Below, piece after piece: positions 11,401 to 19,895 of a DNA stretch of 35,318 nucleotides. The DNA comes from an uncultured Colwellia sp. (GTDB taxonomy: Bacteria > Pseudomonadota > Gammaproteobacteria > Enterobacterales > Alteromonadaceae). Numbering within the stretch: the stretch's first letter is position 1; each line of letters starts with the position of its first letter. A program made the translations under genes and the position numbers. Under the pieces are notes generated by a model, which saw only the letters and a list, made by a program, of their open reading frames with translations, did no database searches and was not told where the DNA came from. The stretch spans positions 1 through 35,318 of the forward strand of contig CAJXUT010000008.1 of NCBI GenBank assembly GCA_913061365.1, read 5' to 3'.

Positions 11401-11982
11401 ATGGCGCAACTTTACTTTTATTATTCATCAATGAATGCAGGTAAATCTACCCATTTATTACAATCTTCATATAACTATAATGAGTGCGGACTACGCACCA
11501 TTTTATTTACAGCACAAATTGATGATCGGTATACAAAAGGTAAAGTATCTTCACGGTTAGGTATTGATGCTGATGCTAAGTTATTTGACTTGAAAACTGA
11601 TATTTACAATGAAGTTAAGCTCATACAAACAAAAGAAGCGATTGCTTGTGTCTTAATCGACGAAGCTCAATTTTTAACCAAAGAACAAGTAAGTCAGCTA
11701 ACCGAGGTTGTTGATGAATTAAATATACCTGTTTTAGCTTATGGTATTCGTACTGATTTTTTGGGGCAAACATTTAGCGGTAGTGCCGCTTTACTGGCAT
11801 GGGCTGATAAGTTAGTAGAGCTAAAAACAATTTGTCATTGTGGCAGAAAAGCCAACTTTGTTATTCGCTTAAATAGCGACGGTCAAGCCGCTACACATGG
11901 CGAACAAGTAGAAATTGGCGGTAACGAACGCTATCAAGCCTTATGTCGAAAGCATTTTAAAGAATATGTTAATTTACAATAA
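11401..11982 (+). CDS. tdk: thymidine kinase
   Basis: [42 protein letters not shown]; zinc-binding C.C..K / C. Confidence 0.95.
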   Translation: MAQLYFYYSSMNAGKSTHLLQSSYNYNECGLRTILFTAQIDDRYTKGKVSSRLGIDADAKLFDLKTDIYNEVKLIQTKEAIACVLIDEAQFLTKEQVSQLTEVVDELNIPVLAYGIRTDFLGQTFSGSAALLAWADKLVELKTICHCGRKANFVIRLNSDGQAATHGEQVEIGGNERYQALCRKHFKEYVNLQ

Positions 11983-12001
11983 CTTAAAAAATAACTCAAC
12001 A

Positions 12002-12262
12002 TTACTTAAGTAACGCGTGACCTTCTGGAAGCTGTTTTGCAATCCATAAAGCAAGTTTATGTTTCATATGCGGCTGGTCTTCACTTTCTACGGCAAGAGG
12101 CTGAATTAACTTATCATTTACTAATAAACGATAAAGACTCTCTATCTTATCTTTTGCTGAGTTCGTTGCTGCAAAGCTTTTGTAACCTCTATTTACGGCA
12201 TACTTTTCACCAATAACCAGTGCTTTTTTTAATAACTCAGCTTCATTTTTTAATTTTTTCAT
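12002..12262 (-). CDS. small DUF5062-like protein
   Basis: 86-aa protein with EDQPHMKHKLALWIAKQLPEGH; family call from recollection. Confidence 0.5.
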   Translation of the reverse strand: MKKLKNEAELLKKALVIGEKYAVNRGYKSFAATNSAKDKIESLYRLLVNDKLIQPLAVESEDQPHMKHKLALWIAKQLPEGHALLK

Positions 12263-12380
12263 TTTGATAACTTCTTAATATTCAAACTAAAGTTAAGATG
12301 CGTTAAAAGTTAATGCAAGTCAATCGACTATTGTCACTATTTGAGAATTCGATTAAAAACTATTCTTTATTCTATAAACT

Positions 12381-13109
12381 CTAAAATTCATATTCAATCG
12401 CCATACGAAGAATATGCCCCTTACTGCGGCTATCAACTCCTGTGATAAAGCCAGCTTCCCATTTAAGTTGCTTTTGACCATTAAAGCGTTGAATTCCCAT
12501 AAACGCGGGGCCAATACCTAAATAATTTTCACCTGAATATAGTTCGATAGCAGGCTGGAATTGTTCAAGATAACGATAACGATACTGTAAGCGAAACTCT
12601 GTCTCAAATTCACTTATGATAGTATTTCCCCATTCATAAATAATGAAGCCGTTAAGCGTAAGGCTTGTGCGACCAAACTCTTTTTCTATTAGAACACCTG
12701 ATGTAATTTCCCAATTTTTTTGTCTATGTTCTTTTTCAATTTCAAATAACAATCCCCAATCAGCCCAATATTCGCCCTGCTCAGTCAACATCCAACGAGC
12801 CTCAATCTCATATGAACTCAACTTAAAGTTATCATTAGCATCACGTTCACCAACCAAATAAAGTTCTAGCATAAGACTGTCTGTTAATGATTGACCATAA
12901 GCAAAACGTTGAGCAAACTTATTATCTTCACTGTCTTGAAGTGAAAATAGTCGCCACTCAACTTCACGCTCATTAGGTAATACATAAGGGTGATAGACTT
13001 TATCTACTACAACACCGTCGGCATGAACCATGGCACTAAAACTGAATAATAAAATGGCACTAATAAAGTTAAACCAACAAGACTGATTCATGAGTTGGAT
13101 GGCTTTCAT
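12381..13109 (-). CDS. putative outer-membrane beta-barrel protein, last gene of redox operon
   Basis: Start refined to MKAIQLMNQSC (ATGA overlap with upstream stop); signal peptide ending ...VHA, alternating beta-strand pattern, C-terminal aromatic YEF. Confidence 0.6.
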   Translation of the reverse strand: MKAIQLMNQSCWFNFISAILLFSFSAMVHADGVVVDKVYHPYVLPNEREVEWRLFSLQDSEDNKFAQRFAYGQSLTDSLMLELYLVGERDANDNFKLSSYEIEARWMLTEQGEYWADWGLLFEIEKEHRQKNWEITSGVLIEKEFGRTSLTLNGFIIYEWGNTIISEFETEFRLQYRYRYLEQFQPAIELYSGENYLGIGPAFMGIQRFNGQKQLKWEAGFITGVDSRSKGHILRMAIEYEF

Positions 13110-13918
13110 AGAGCTTCTCCAGAAGTAAAACGGACAAAGGATCGATTTGTGCTCAGGTATACAGGAATAATAAAGGCACATATATAGACAATAAGCTGCA
13201 TAAGTGAAGGGGTTGTTTCATAGCCAATAAGAACACGGAGTAATTGCCCAATTTCAGAGCTTTCAGTGATAAAGTTGCTACTATTCCACAGACTATAACT
13301 TAACGGTAAAACGTCCACTTGTTGTAAAAGTACAATCGACTGCATTAACTGAGCTAGAGCAAAAAATAGTAAAAAGTAGTTTGAAGTTTTCTTATGAAGA
13401 CTAGCATCACAATAGCGTAGGAAAAAGAAGAGTAGAATAGCAGCACTGATACAAATACCAACTGCTAAAATAATACCAACAAATAATGATTCAACCCCTG
13501 AATATTCTCCTGTCAACGATTGCGTCCAATAACTTGTTAAATACAGCATAAAGTTTGAGCTATTTAGCGTCAAAACTAATAATAAAATAACTAGAGATAA
13601 ACTTTTTTGAGCCCTGCTATAAAGGTGCTTATTACCCAACAAAAATACTAAGGCACAACATAAATAAATTAGAATAAAGCCCGCTGAAAAGACAAACTCA
13701 GTTCCTTTGCCATCAAAAAGTTGCGATATTTCTTCCATAAAGTAATTTAATAAAAGTACCAATATAATAACCAAAATATTTAGAGCAACGATTTTTTTAA
13801 TGGTAACAATCCTTTTAGAGCTTTCTAAATTCTCAGTTAAGCATAATAATAACAATGCAATCACAATAAACATGGGTAACGCACTTTGTAGAAAGATAAT
13901 AATTGTATTAATTAACAT
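13106..13918 (-). CDS. polytopic membrane protein, distantly FTR1-like
   Basis: Start refined to MLINTIIIFLQSALPMF; about 7 hydrophobic segments; follows a cupredoxin gene. Confidence 0.5.
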   Translation of the reverse strand: MLINTIIIFLQSALPMFIVIALLLLCLTENLESSKRIVTIKKIVALNILVIILVLLLNYFMEEISQLFDGKGTEFVFSAGFILIYLCCALVFLLGNKHLYSRAQKSLSLVILLLVLTLNSSNFMLYLTSYWTQSLTGEYSGVESLFVGIILAVGICISAAILLFFFLRYCDASLHKKTSNYFLLFFALAQLMQSIVLLQQVDVLPLSYSLWNSSNFITESSEIGQLLRVLIGYETTPSLMQLIVYICAFIIPVYLSTNRSFVRFTSGEAL

Positions 13919-14354
13919 GCTGTTCCCCTTCTTTAAGTGCTGTTTCATCATCCAACTCTTTTTTAGGGATTTGTGTATCCACAACAATCACTTTTCCTCG
14001 TGCACTATTTGGATGGTATTCACCAAAAAACTGATATTCGCCTTCTGGCAACGGTCCAATAAAAATAATTGCTTCTTGCTTGGGAAAAAGAACTTTTTCT
14101 CGATTTAAATCAAAGCTGTCAAATTCTTCAACACTATGATCATGGTTCAAGATAACTAACTTAACTTTTTTATTTCTAGGGATAGTGATTTTCGCAGGAT
14201 AAAAAAGATGATTTTTTAAGGCTAGATGGAATTCAGGACGTTTCGCTTCAGCAGTTAAACTAAACAAACAAAGTAAGTTAATTAATACGGTCAGTGTATA
14301 GGCATTTAGGAATCCCTTAAGAAGCTTATCAATCATCTCCCTGCTCCTTTTCAA
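13908..14354 (-). CDS. periplasmic cupredoxin-domain protein
   Basis: Signal peptide; FYPAKITIPRNKKVKLVILNHDHSVEEFDS...PLPEGEYQFFGEYHP cupredoxin pattern. Confidence 0.75.
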   Translation of the reverse strand: MKRSREMIDKLLKGFLNAYTLTVLINLLCLFSLTAEAKRPEFHLALKNHLFYPAKITIPRNKKVKLVILNHDHSVEEFDSFDLNREKVLFPKQEAIIFIGPLPEGEYQFFGEYHPNSARGKVIVVDTQIPKKELDDETALKEGEQHVN

Positions 14355-15780
14355 GTGCTATACCTTTAAAATATACAACAACACACAGCCCTTGCAGCAA
14401 AGTTGATTGAGATAGCTCTATATTGGCACCATGAACGTCAGCAATATGTTTAACAATAGTTAAACCTAATCCGCATCCTTGCACATCTGAATTATGTTGA
14501 TCGCCGCCTACGCGATAAAAACGGTCAAAAATTCGTTGATATTCCTTAGGGTCAATACCCGAGCCTGAATCTTCAACACACAATGCTATTTTTTTATTCC
14601 CTCTATTTTTTTCTTCATTAATTAACTTAACCGAAACGTAAATTTTTCCGCCTGTTGGTGTGTATTTGTTTGCATTAGAAATCAAGTTAATGGCTAGTAA
14701 ATGTATAGAAAACTCATGCGCAAATAAGAAAACATCATCACTTTCTAACACGATAGTTTGTTCTTTCATCGCGATATCATTATAAAGTTCAGCAACAACT
14801 TGTTGTAACAATGAGTTCAAATTGAAACGTGTGCTGTTTTGAATTATTTGCGAAGTATTAGTGCGATTTAAATTTAAAATTTGATCGATCACATGTCCCA
14901 TTCTATCAACACTATTGGTCAATTCTTTTACCGAATCAAAATGACGAATATCATTTGCCGTAACAGCTAAGTCTTTTGAAGATAAATGCGTGGAAAAATC
15001 CTGTGTGATGTTATGAACGTTAATTTTCAGCACACTAAGTGGTGTTTTTAACTCATGGGCAGCATCTTCTGCAAAATGCCTTTCCCGTTGAAATGCAGTA
15101 GCTAAACGGGAGAATAGCTGATTTAAGGTTATAACAATATCAGCCAATTCAGTGTTATTAACCGCTAAATTTAGGGGACTAAAATCATTGGTATTACGTT
15201 GCCCAAGCTCTGTACGTAGTTGATGTAACGGCTTTAAACCTTGCGTGATAATGAGATAAATTAGAAAAGATAGAATAACTATTGCAATAATCATAGGTGT
15301 TACTGCTGCTAGGATAAGATCTTGAGCTAAGGCAAATTGAGTTTGTAGCGGTTGTGCAACAATTACGCTGATAGATGGATAATTTTGATCATCTTGTTCA
15401 TTAGATAAAGTAACAACACGCCAACGATTATTTAAAAAATTTACCTCTGAAAAGAAAATAAACTCTTTATTTAAATGGTTATTAGATAATTCAGGGGCAA
15501 TAATAAGGTGATCGGGTGCATTATTACTTTTAATGATTAAAGTGTTATTTTTCCAAACTTGAAAAGCAAAACTACCTTGCTGCGCTACCTGTGTTACTTG
15601 CCCTATTTTGCTCGTTGTCGTTTGAACAGCCATTAACGTTTGAGCAATATCAATTAACTGTTGATCGAACTGCTTTTCAGCTCGTGACATACTCACTTTA
15701 TAGCCCTGAATAGCAGCAATAAAGGTAATTAATGTTAATACAGAAAAGAGGGTTAGAACCAAATAGCGGCGAATGCTCAA
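14329..15780 (-). CDS. sensor histidine kinase (QseC-like)
   Basis: FAEDAAHELKTPLSVLK H-box, NLISNANKYTP, EDSGSGID, GCGLGLTIVK; two TM segments. Confidence 0.93.
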   Translation of the reverse strand: MSIRRYLVLTLFSVLTLITFIAAIQGYKVSMSRAEKQFDQQLIDIAQTLMAVQTTTSKIGQVTQVAQQGSFAFQVWKNNTLIIKSNNAPDHLIIAPELSNNHLNKEFIFFSEVNFLNNRWRVVTLSNEQDDQNYPSISVIVAQPLQTQFALAQDLILAAVTPMIIAIVILSFLIYLIITQGLKPLHQLRTELGQRNTNDFSPLNLAVNNTELADIVITLNQLFSRLATAFQRERHFAEDAAHELKTPLSVLKINVHNITQDFSTHLSSKDLAVTANDIRHFDSVKELTNSVDRMGHVIDQILNLNRTNTSQIIQNSTRFNLNSLLQQVVAELYNDIAMKEQTIVLESDDVFLFAHEFSIHLLAINLISNANKYTPTGGKIYVSVKLINEEKNRGNKKIALCVEDSGSGIDPKEYQRIFDRFYRVGGDQHNSDVQGCGLGLTIVKHIADVHGANIELSQSTLLQGLCVVVYFKGIALEKEQGDD

Positions 15781-15797
15781 AGCTTAGTACTCATTAC

Positions 15798-16478
15798 TTA
15801 ATATGAATTATTAATAATGTAGCCAACACCACGTACATTTTGAATAAATTTATCAGGTAAATTTTTTCTTAATTTATGAATATGAACTTCAACAGCATTA
15901 CTCAATACTTCTTCACCCCAATGGTATAGCTTTGACTCAATTTGTTCCCGAGATAGTATACGGCCTGCATTTTCCATCAACGCTTTTAACACCATAAACT
16001 CCTTTTTAGAAAAATGGCATTCTATTTCAGTATCTGCGTTATCACCACCGACAAATACTTTATGAGCAAAGGTATCTAGCTTAACTTGTCCCACACAAAT
16101 AAGTGCAGAGCTAGCAGTGCCTAATCTACGTTCAATAACTCGTAATCTCGCCATCAATTCTTGTATCTCAAAAGGCTTAACTAGGTAATCATCAGCGCCA
16201 TAATCAAGCCCTTTAATTTTACTTTCAAGTGAGTCGCGTGCGGTTAAAATGATAACTGGCAATGATGATTTTTGCTTACGCAATTGATTTAACACCTCAA
16301 GCCCATCGATATCAGGTAAGCCTAAATCCAAAATAATCATATCTTGATCGGGTGCAGATAAGGCATTTAATGCGACTTTGCCTTGATTTACATGATTAAC
16401 TACAAACCCTTCACTTTTTAATGATACCTGCAAAGCGCTAGCCAGTGGTAAATCATCTTCAACTAATAATATTCTCAT
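15798..16478 (-). CDS. OmpR-family response regulator (QseB/PmrA-like)
   Basis: MRILLVEDDLPLA...LDLGLPDIDGLEVL...ARDSLESKIKGLDYGADDYLVKPF; winged-helix ...SNAVEVHIHKLRKNL. Confidence 0.94.
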   Translation of the reverse strand: MRILLVEDDLPLASALQVSLKSEGFVVNHVNQGKVALNALSAPDQDMIILDLGLPDIDGLEVLNQLRKQKSSLPVIILTARDSLESKIKGLDYGADDYLVKPFEIQELMARLRVIERRLGTASSALICVGQVKLDTFAHKVFVGGDNADTEIECHFSKKEFMVLKALMENAGRILSREQIESKLYHWGEEVLSNAVEVHIHKLRKNLPDKFIQNVRGVGYIINNSY

Positions 16479-16517
16479 ATCACTGCTACCTCTTGCTTAC
16501 TGTTTTCATGGGTATAC

Positions 16518-17432
16518 TTATCTTCTAGCCCAAAATTTAATGTCTTGTTGCTCTAAAAATTGCTCCGCATGAGCGCCTTGAAGTAAAGCAAGTGTTGCGA
16601 GTATTCCTGCTTGAATACATTGAGGTGCAACAACAGTAATTGATCGTGGTGCTTCATTAATTGGCCAGCCTGTTTTTGCATTCAAAATATGGCTATATCG
16701 TTTACCCTCATGAATAAGAAATCGACGAGCATCACCGCTAGTTGCCAGTGCACCTGAATTTAACGAAATAATCATATCTGTATGGTTGTTGTCGGTATTG
16801 TCTGGGTGTTCAATGGCTACTTGCCAAGGTTCGTTGTTGCCACGAGCACAAGTTACAGCTAAATCGCCACCTAAATTAACTAATACAGGACTATCAGTTA
16901 ACTGTTTTGCAAGGATAATAGCGCGGTCAACCGCATATTCTTTACCTATACCACCAAAATCAATTTCCATTCCTTTTGCTAAAGTTATTTGTTTTTGATC
17001 AAAGTGAATTTTTTGCCAACCAACACATGCTAAAGCATCATTAACTTGTTCTTCTATTGGAAAATCATCATATCGGCTTTTGTTACCATGAAAAGACCAG
17101 ACTTTTCTAAGTACACCAGAGCTGATATCAAACAAGCCATCACTTAATTGATAGCATTGTTCAGCAAAGTTTAGTAATAAATAGGTTTCTTCATCGATAG
17201 TAACTGGCTTTGTCGCATTGTTATTAATAGCACTGCAAATACTATGTTGATTATATCGGCTATATTTATCTTCAATACGCCAAACTTCTGTTGCAAGCGT
17301 ATTACCAAGCGTCGTTGCTAATTGCTTGTCAGAAGTTTGTATTATGACCTCACAAGGACTTGCCATGGCCGTAAATGTTATGCCATAGCTGTCTTTATTC
17401 TTTACTAGCTGTATTGATCTACCTGTATTCAA
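16518..17432 (-). CDS. apbE: FAD:protein FMN transferase (ApbE family)
   Basis: FTAMASPCEVII, YSRYNQHS, DFGGIGKEYAVDRA, LVNLGGDLA, SGDARRFLIHEGKRYSHILNAKTGWP. Confidence 0.92.
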   Translation of the reverse strand: MNTGRSIQLVKNKDSYGITFTAMASPCEVIIQTSDKQLATTLGNTLATEVWRIEDKYSRYNQHSICSAINNNATKPVTIDEETYLLLNFAEQCYQLSDGLFDISSGVLRKVWSFHGNKSRYDDFPIEEQVNDALACVGWQKIHFDQKQITLAKGMEIDFGGIGKEYAVDRAIILAKQLTDSPVLVNLGGDLAVTCARGNNEPWQVAIEHPDNTDNNHTDMIISLNSGALATSGDARRFLIHEGKRYSHILNAKTGWPINEAPRSITVVAPQCIQAGILATLALLQGAHAEQFLEQQDIKFWARR

Positions 17433-17450
17433 GTATTTCTCATCAGAAAA

Positions 17451-18776
17451 TTAGAAAGAGTATGTAACTTGGGCAATAATAGCATCAATAGTTGGGTAAA
17501 GATCTAATTCTTTGAGCGCGCCCGGTGCTTCAAAACCTGCATCCGTAGGAGCTTGACGATAATATTCCAATCTAAATGATAAGTCATGACCGTTATTAAC
17601 TAACAAACCGTATTTTAAGCCGACTGTAAACGTAGACATTTCACCTATACGATAATCTGCGCTAGCATAAGTGGGTAAAGCAGCACCATCAATTAAAAAT
17701 GGCTGATAAAACTCTGCCGCACTTTGTTGATAGAATCTAAAATGTGGTTGCAAATAACTTTGCGTACCAAATGCATCACCTAGTGGAATTCTAAAACGCG
17801 TATCAATAGTATGTGAATCAATTTTCCAGTCATCCCACATATAGCGATAAGAAACATCAAGAACTGTGCTATCAAAGTGATAAAGAGCTTGAGCATAAAG
17901 ACTTTGTTTAACTCTAGAATCAGGACGAGACTCATATATATTATCTTGAGTAAGACCACTCACACCGTCAACAACTGATATCACTTTAAATGGGTCAGTT
18001 AAATAGCCATCTACTGTTGCGTAAGAGTAATTAAACTGAGTAATCATTCTTCGATTAATAACTTGTGTAAAGCCTAATAAAACTTCGGTAGTGGTTTTAG
18101 TATCATCTGCTCCAATACGTGTATTAGCAAAATCATCATCCCAAGTTGCTGAATTACTATCACCAATTAACATAGAGCTTAACGCTTGAGGAAGACCTCC
18201 CTCAGGCGTAAAGGTATCTTGAAAGTAACTAAAGCCAGCTGAGATAGTTGAGTTTTTTCTATCAAAGTCAAAAGCTAAATTACCATTAACACCTAGCGAT
18301 AAATAATCATATTCTTTTGATATATGAACACCACCATTAGCAGTGTAATTTGGTGCTATTGCTTGAGTCCATTGGGCATTAAGTTGAACACGTGTATCTT
18401 GAAACGTATCATCAAGTGGCGTATCACCTGCAGTAACGGTGTATTGCCCGTTACCTGAAGGTCGAGTAAATGTTTGTACTGTAGGCTGTGCTACTGCGCC
18501 ATTAGCTGAAGCCCCTGTTAAGGCATCAATGGTTAATTTTAAATTAAGTACTTCATCACCAACAAAGGTTTTTTTAGCATTGAAAATAGCTTCCCCTGCA
18601 CTCACTCTATCGGCTTCGCTATAAAATAAGAATGCACTGTCAAATTCCCAAGTGTTTTCTTCTACTCCGCTATTAGAGTCTGTTTCTGCTTGAGATACAT
18701 TACTTGTACCAAGCAAAGCCGCAGTAGCAAGCGTTAATGCCGCTTTAATATTGGTATTTATATTTTTATGTTTCAT
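17451..18776 (-). CDS. DUF3570-family outer-membrane beta-barrel protein
   Basis: Signal peptide, LTIDALTGASANGAVAQPT, beta-barrel pattern, C-terminal aromatic F; adjacent DUF4266 and apbE. Confidence 0.82.
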   Translation of the reverse strand: MKHKNINTNIKAALTLATAALLGTSNVSQAETDSNSGVEENTWEFDSAFLFYSEADRVSAGEAIFNAKKTFVGDEVLNLKLTIDALTGASANGAVAQPTVQTFTRPSGNGQYTVTAGDTPLDDTFQDTRVQLNAQWTQAIAPNYTANGGVHISKEYDYLSLGVNGNLAFDFDRKNSTISAGFSYFQDTFTPEGGLPQALSSMLIGDSNSATWDDDFANTRIGADDTKTTTEVLLGFTQVINRRMITQFNYSYATVDGYLTDPFKVISVVDGVSGLTQDNIYESRPDSRVKQSLYAQALYHFDSTVLDVSYRYMWDDWKIDSHTIDTRFRIPLGDAFGTQSYLQPHFRFYQQSAAEFYQPFLIDGAALPTYASADYRIGEMSTFTVGLKYGLLVNNGHDLSFRLEYYRQAPTDAGFEAPGALKELDLYPTIDAIIAQVTYSF

Positions 18777-18838
18777 AAATTACTGTCTATTTCGTGTTGT
18801 TTACTGTTGCATACCGAGATGTATAGTTAAAAGGTGTA

Positions 18839-19069
18839 TTAATTACAGCCACAACCACCGCCACCAAAGCCTTTACCACCACTTGATGCTTCCTTACTAA
18901 AATAAATATGATCATCAAGAGAAGAATCTATAGGAGTTGAATTTAACGACATTTCATCTCTGGCTAGCAAATCTCGCTCCCATGGCTCTACACCTAAACT
19001 TGCGCAACCAGTGGCAACAACAATAAGTGGAACAACTAATATTAATTTAATATTTTTTCTCATAATCAA
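18839..19069 (-). CDS. DUF4266-family small lipoprotein
   Basis: Lipobox VVATGCASLG; VEPWERDLLARDEM; C-terminal GKGFGGGGCGCN. Confidence 0.82.
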   Translation of the reverse strand: MIMRKNIKLILVVPLIVVATGCASLGVEPWERDLLARDEMSLNSTPIDSSLDDHIYFSKEASSGGKGFGGGGCGCN

Positions 19070-19074
19070 CGGCC

Positions 19075-19596
19075 TTATTTGATTGTTTCAATTGGGGTAA
19101 GTAAGTGCTCTATTTCTTGCTGGTATAACGAGATTTTATTGGTATAAAAACCGGTGTGACGAGATTTTATTTTGCCATCTCTTCCTATCAACATGCTGCT
19201 GGGCATTCCCTGTATTTTAAAGTGTTTTGCGATTTTTCCTTTAGGATCGTAGACAACGGTAAAATTAGCTGGCATTTCACTCAGGAATTTAGTCGCTAAC
19301 GCTTTGTTTGCGTCTAAATTAACGCTAATCACACTAAAACCTTGTTGCTTATATTTTGCTTCGATTTTATTCAGCCAAGGGAATGATTTTCTACATGGCC
19401 CACACCATGAGGCCCAAAAATCTAAATATATGACTTCTCCTGCATGTTCAGCTAACGCTTGTTCTAGAGCAACTTGACTGGTGACATTTTCTTGCTCATA
19501 ACTATGGCTCACAAAACTAATCACCATAAATAGAGAAAAAATAAAATATGAAAATTTCTTTAATAAATATTGCAAACGAATACCTAATATAAACAA
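19075..19596 (-). CDS. TlpA/ResA-like thioredoxin-fold protein
   Basis: LDFWASWCGPCRKSFPWLN; signal/anchor segment. Precise start uncertain. Confidence 0.88.
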   Translation of the reverse strand: MFILGIRLQYLLKKFSYFIFSLFMVISFVSHSYEQENVTSQVALEQALAEHAGEVIYLDFWASWCGPCRKSFPWLNKIEAKYKQQGFSVISVNLDANKALATKFLSEMPANFTVVYDPKGKIAKHFKIQGMPSSMLIGRDGKIKSRHTGFYTNKISLYQQEIEHLLTPIETIK

Positions 19597-19680
19597 TTGA
19601 TTGAATAATTAATTATACCCAAGCCATTTCAAGATGCGAGTTTCGGCTAAAGGTTAAAATTGATGATAACGATTACGATA

Positions 19681-19707
19681 CTTAAGTTTTCTTAACATAA
19701 TCTTAAG
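19681..19707. promoter_or_regulatory. candidate QseB/PmrA-type response-regulator box (three CTTAA(G/C) repeats)
   Basis: CTTAAGttttCTTAACataatCTTAAG at 19681, 19691, 19702; helical-phase spacing; upstream of the operon encoding the RR. Confidence 0.5.
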
Positions 19708-19895
19708 AACAGTAAATATTCAGTTTTTAGTGTTCGTCAGCTGATAAAACAAGCTAATTACTTATTATTTTACTAATTGTTAATATTATGGTTGATTTTT
19801 ATAGTAGAACTGGCAAAGTGTCGCTAACAATTAGTGTTGTTACACTAATTAATCTCACAATTTGACTTACTATTAATTAAAGGAGTAGCGCTTCA

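Noticed and set aside
2692-11982. Nucleoside-salvage gene cluster as a novel system
   Set aside because: All members are standard deo/add/udk/tdk catabolism genes; grouping is convenient but ordinary
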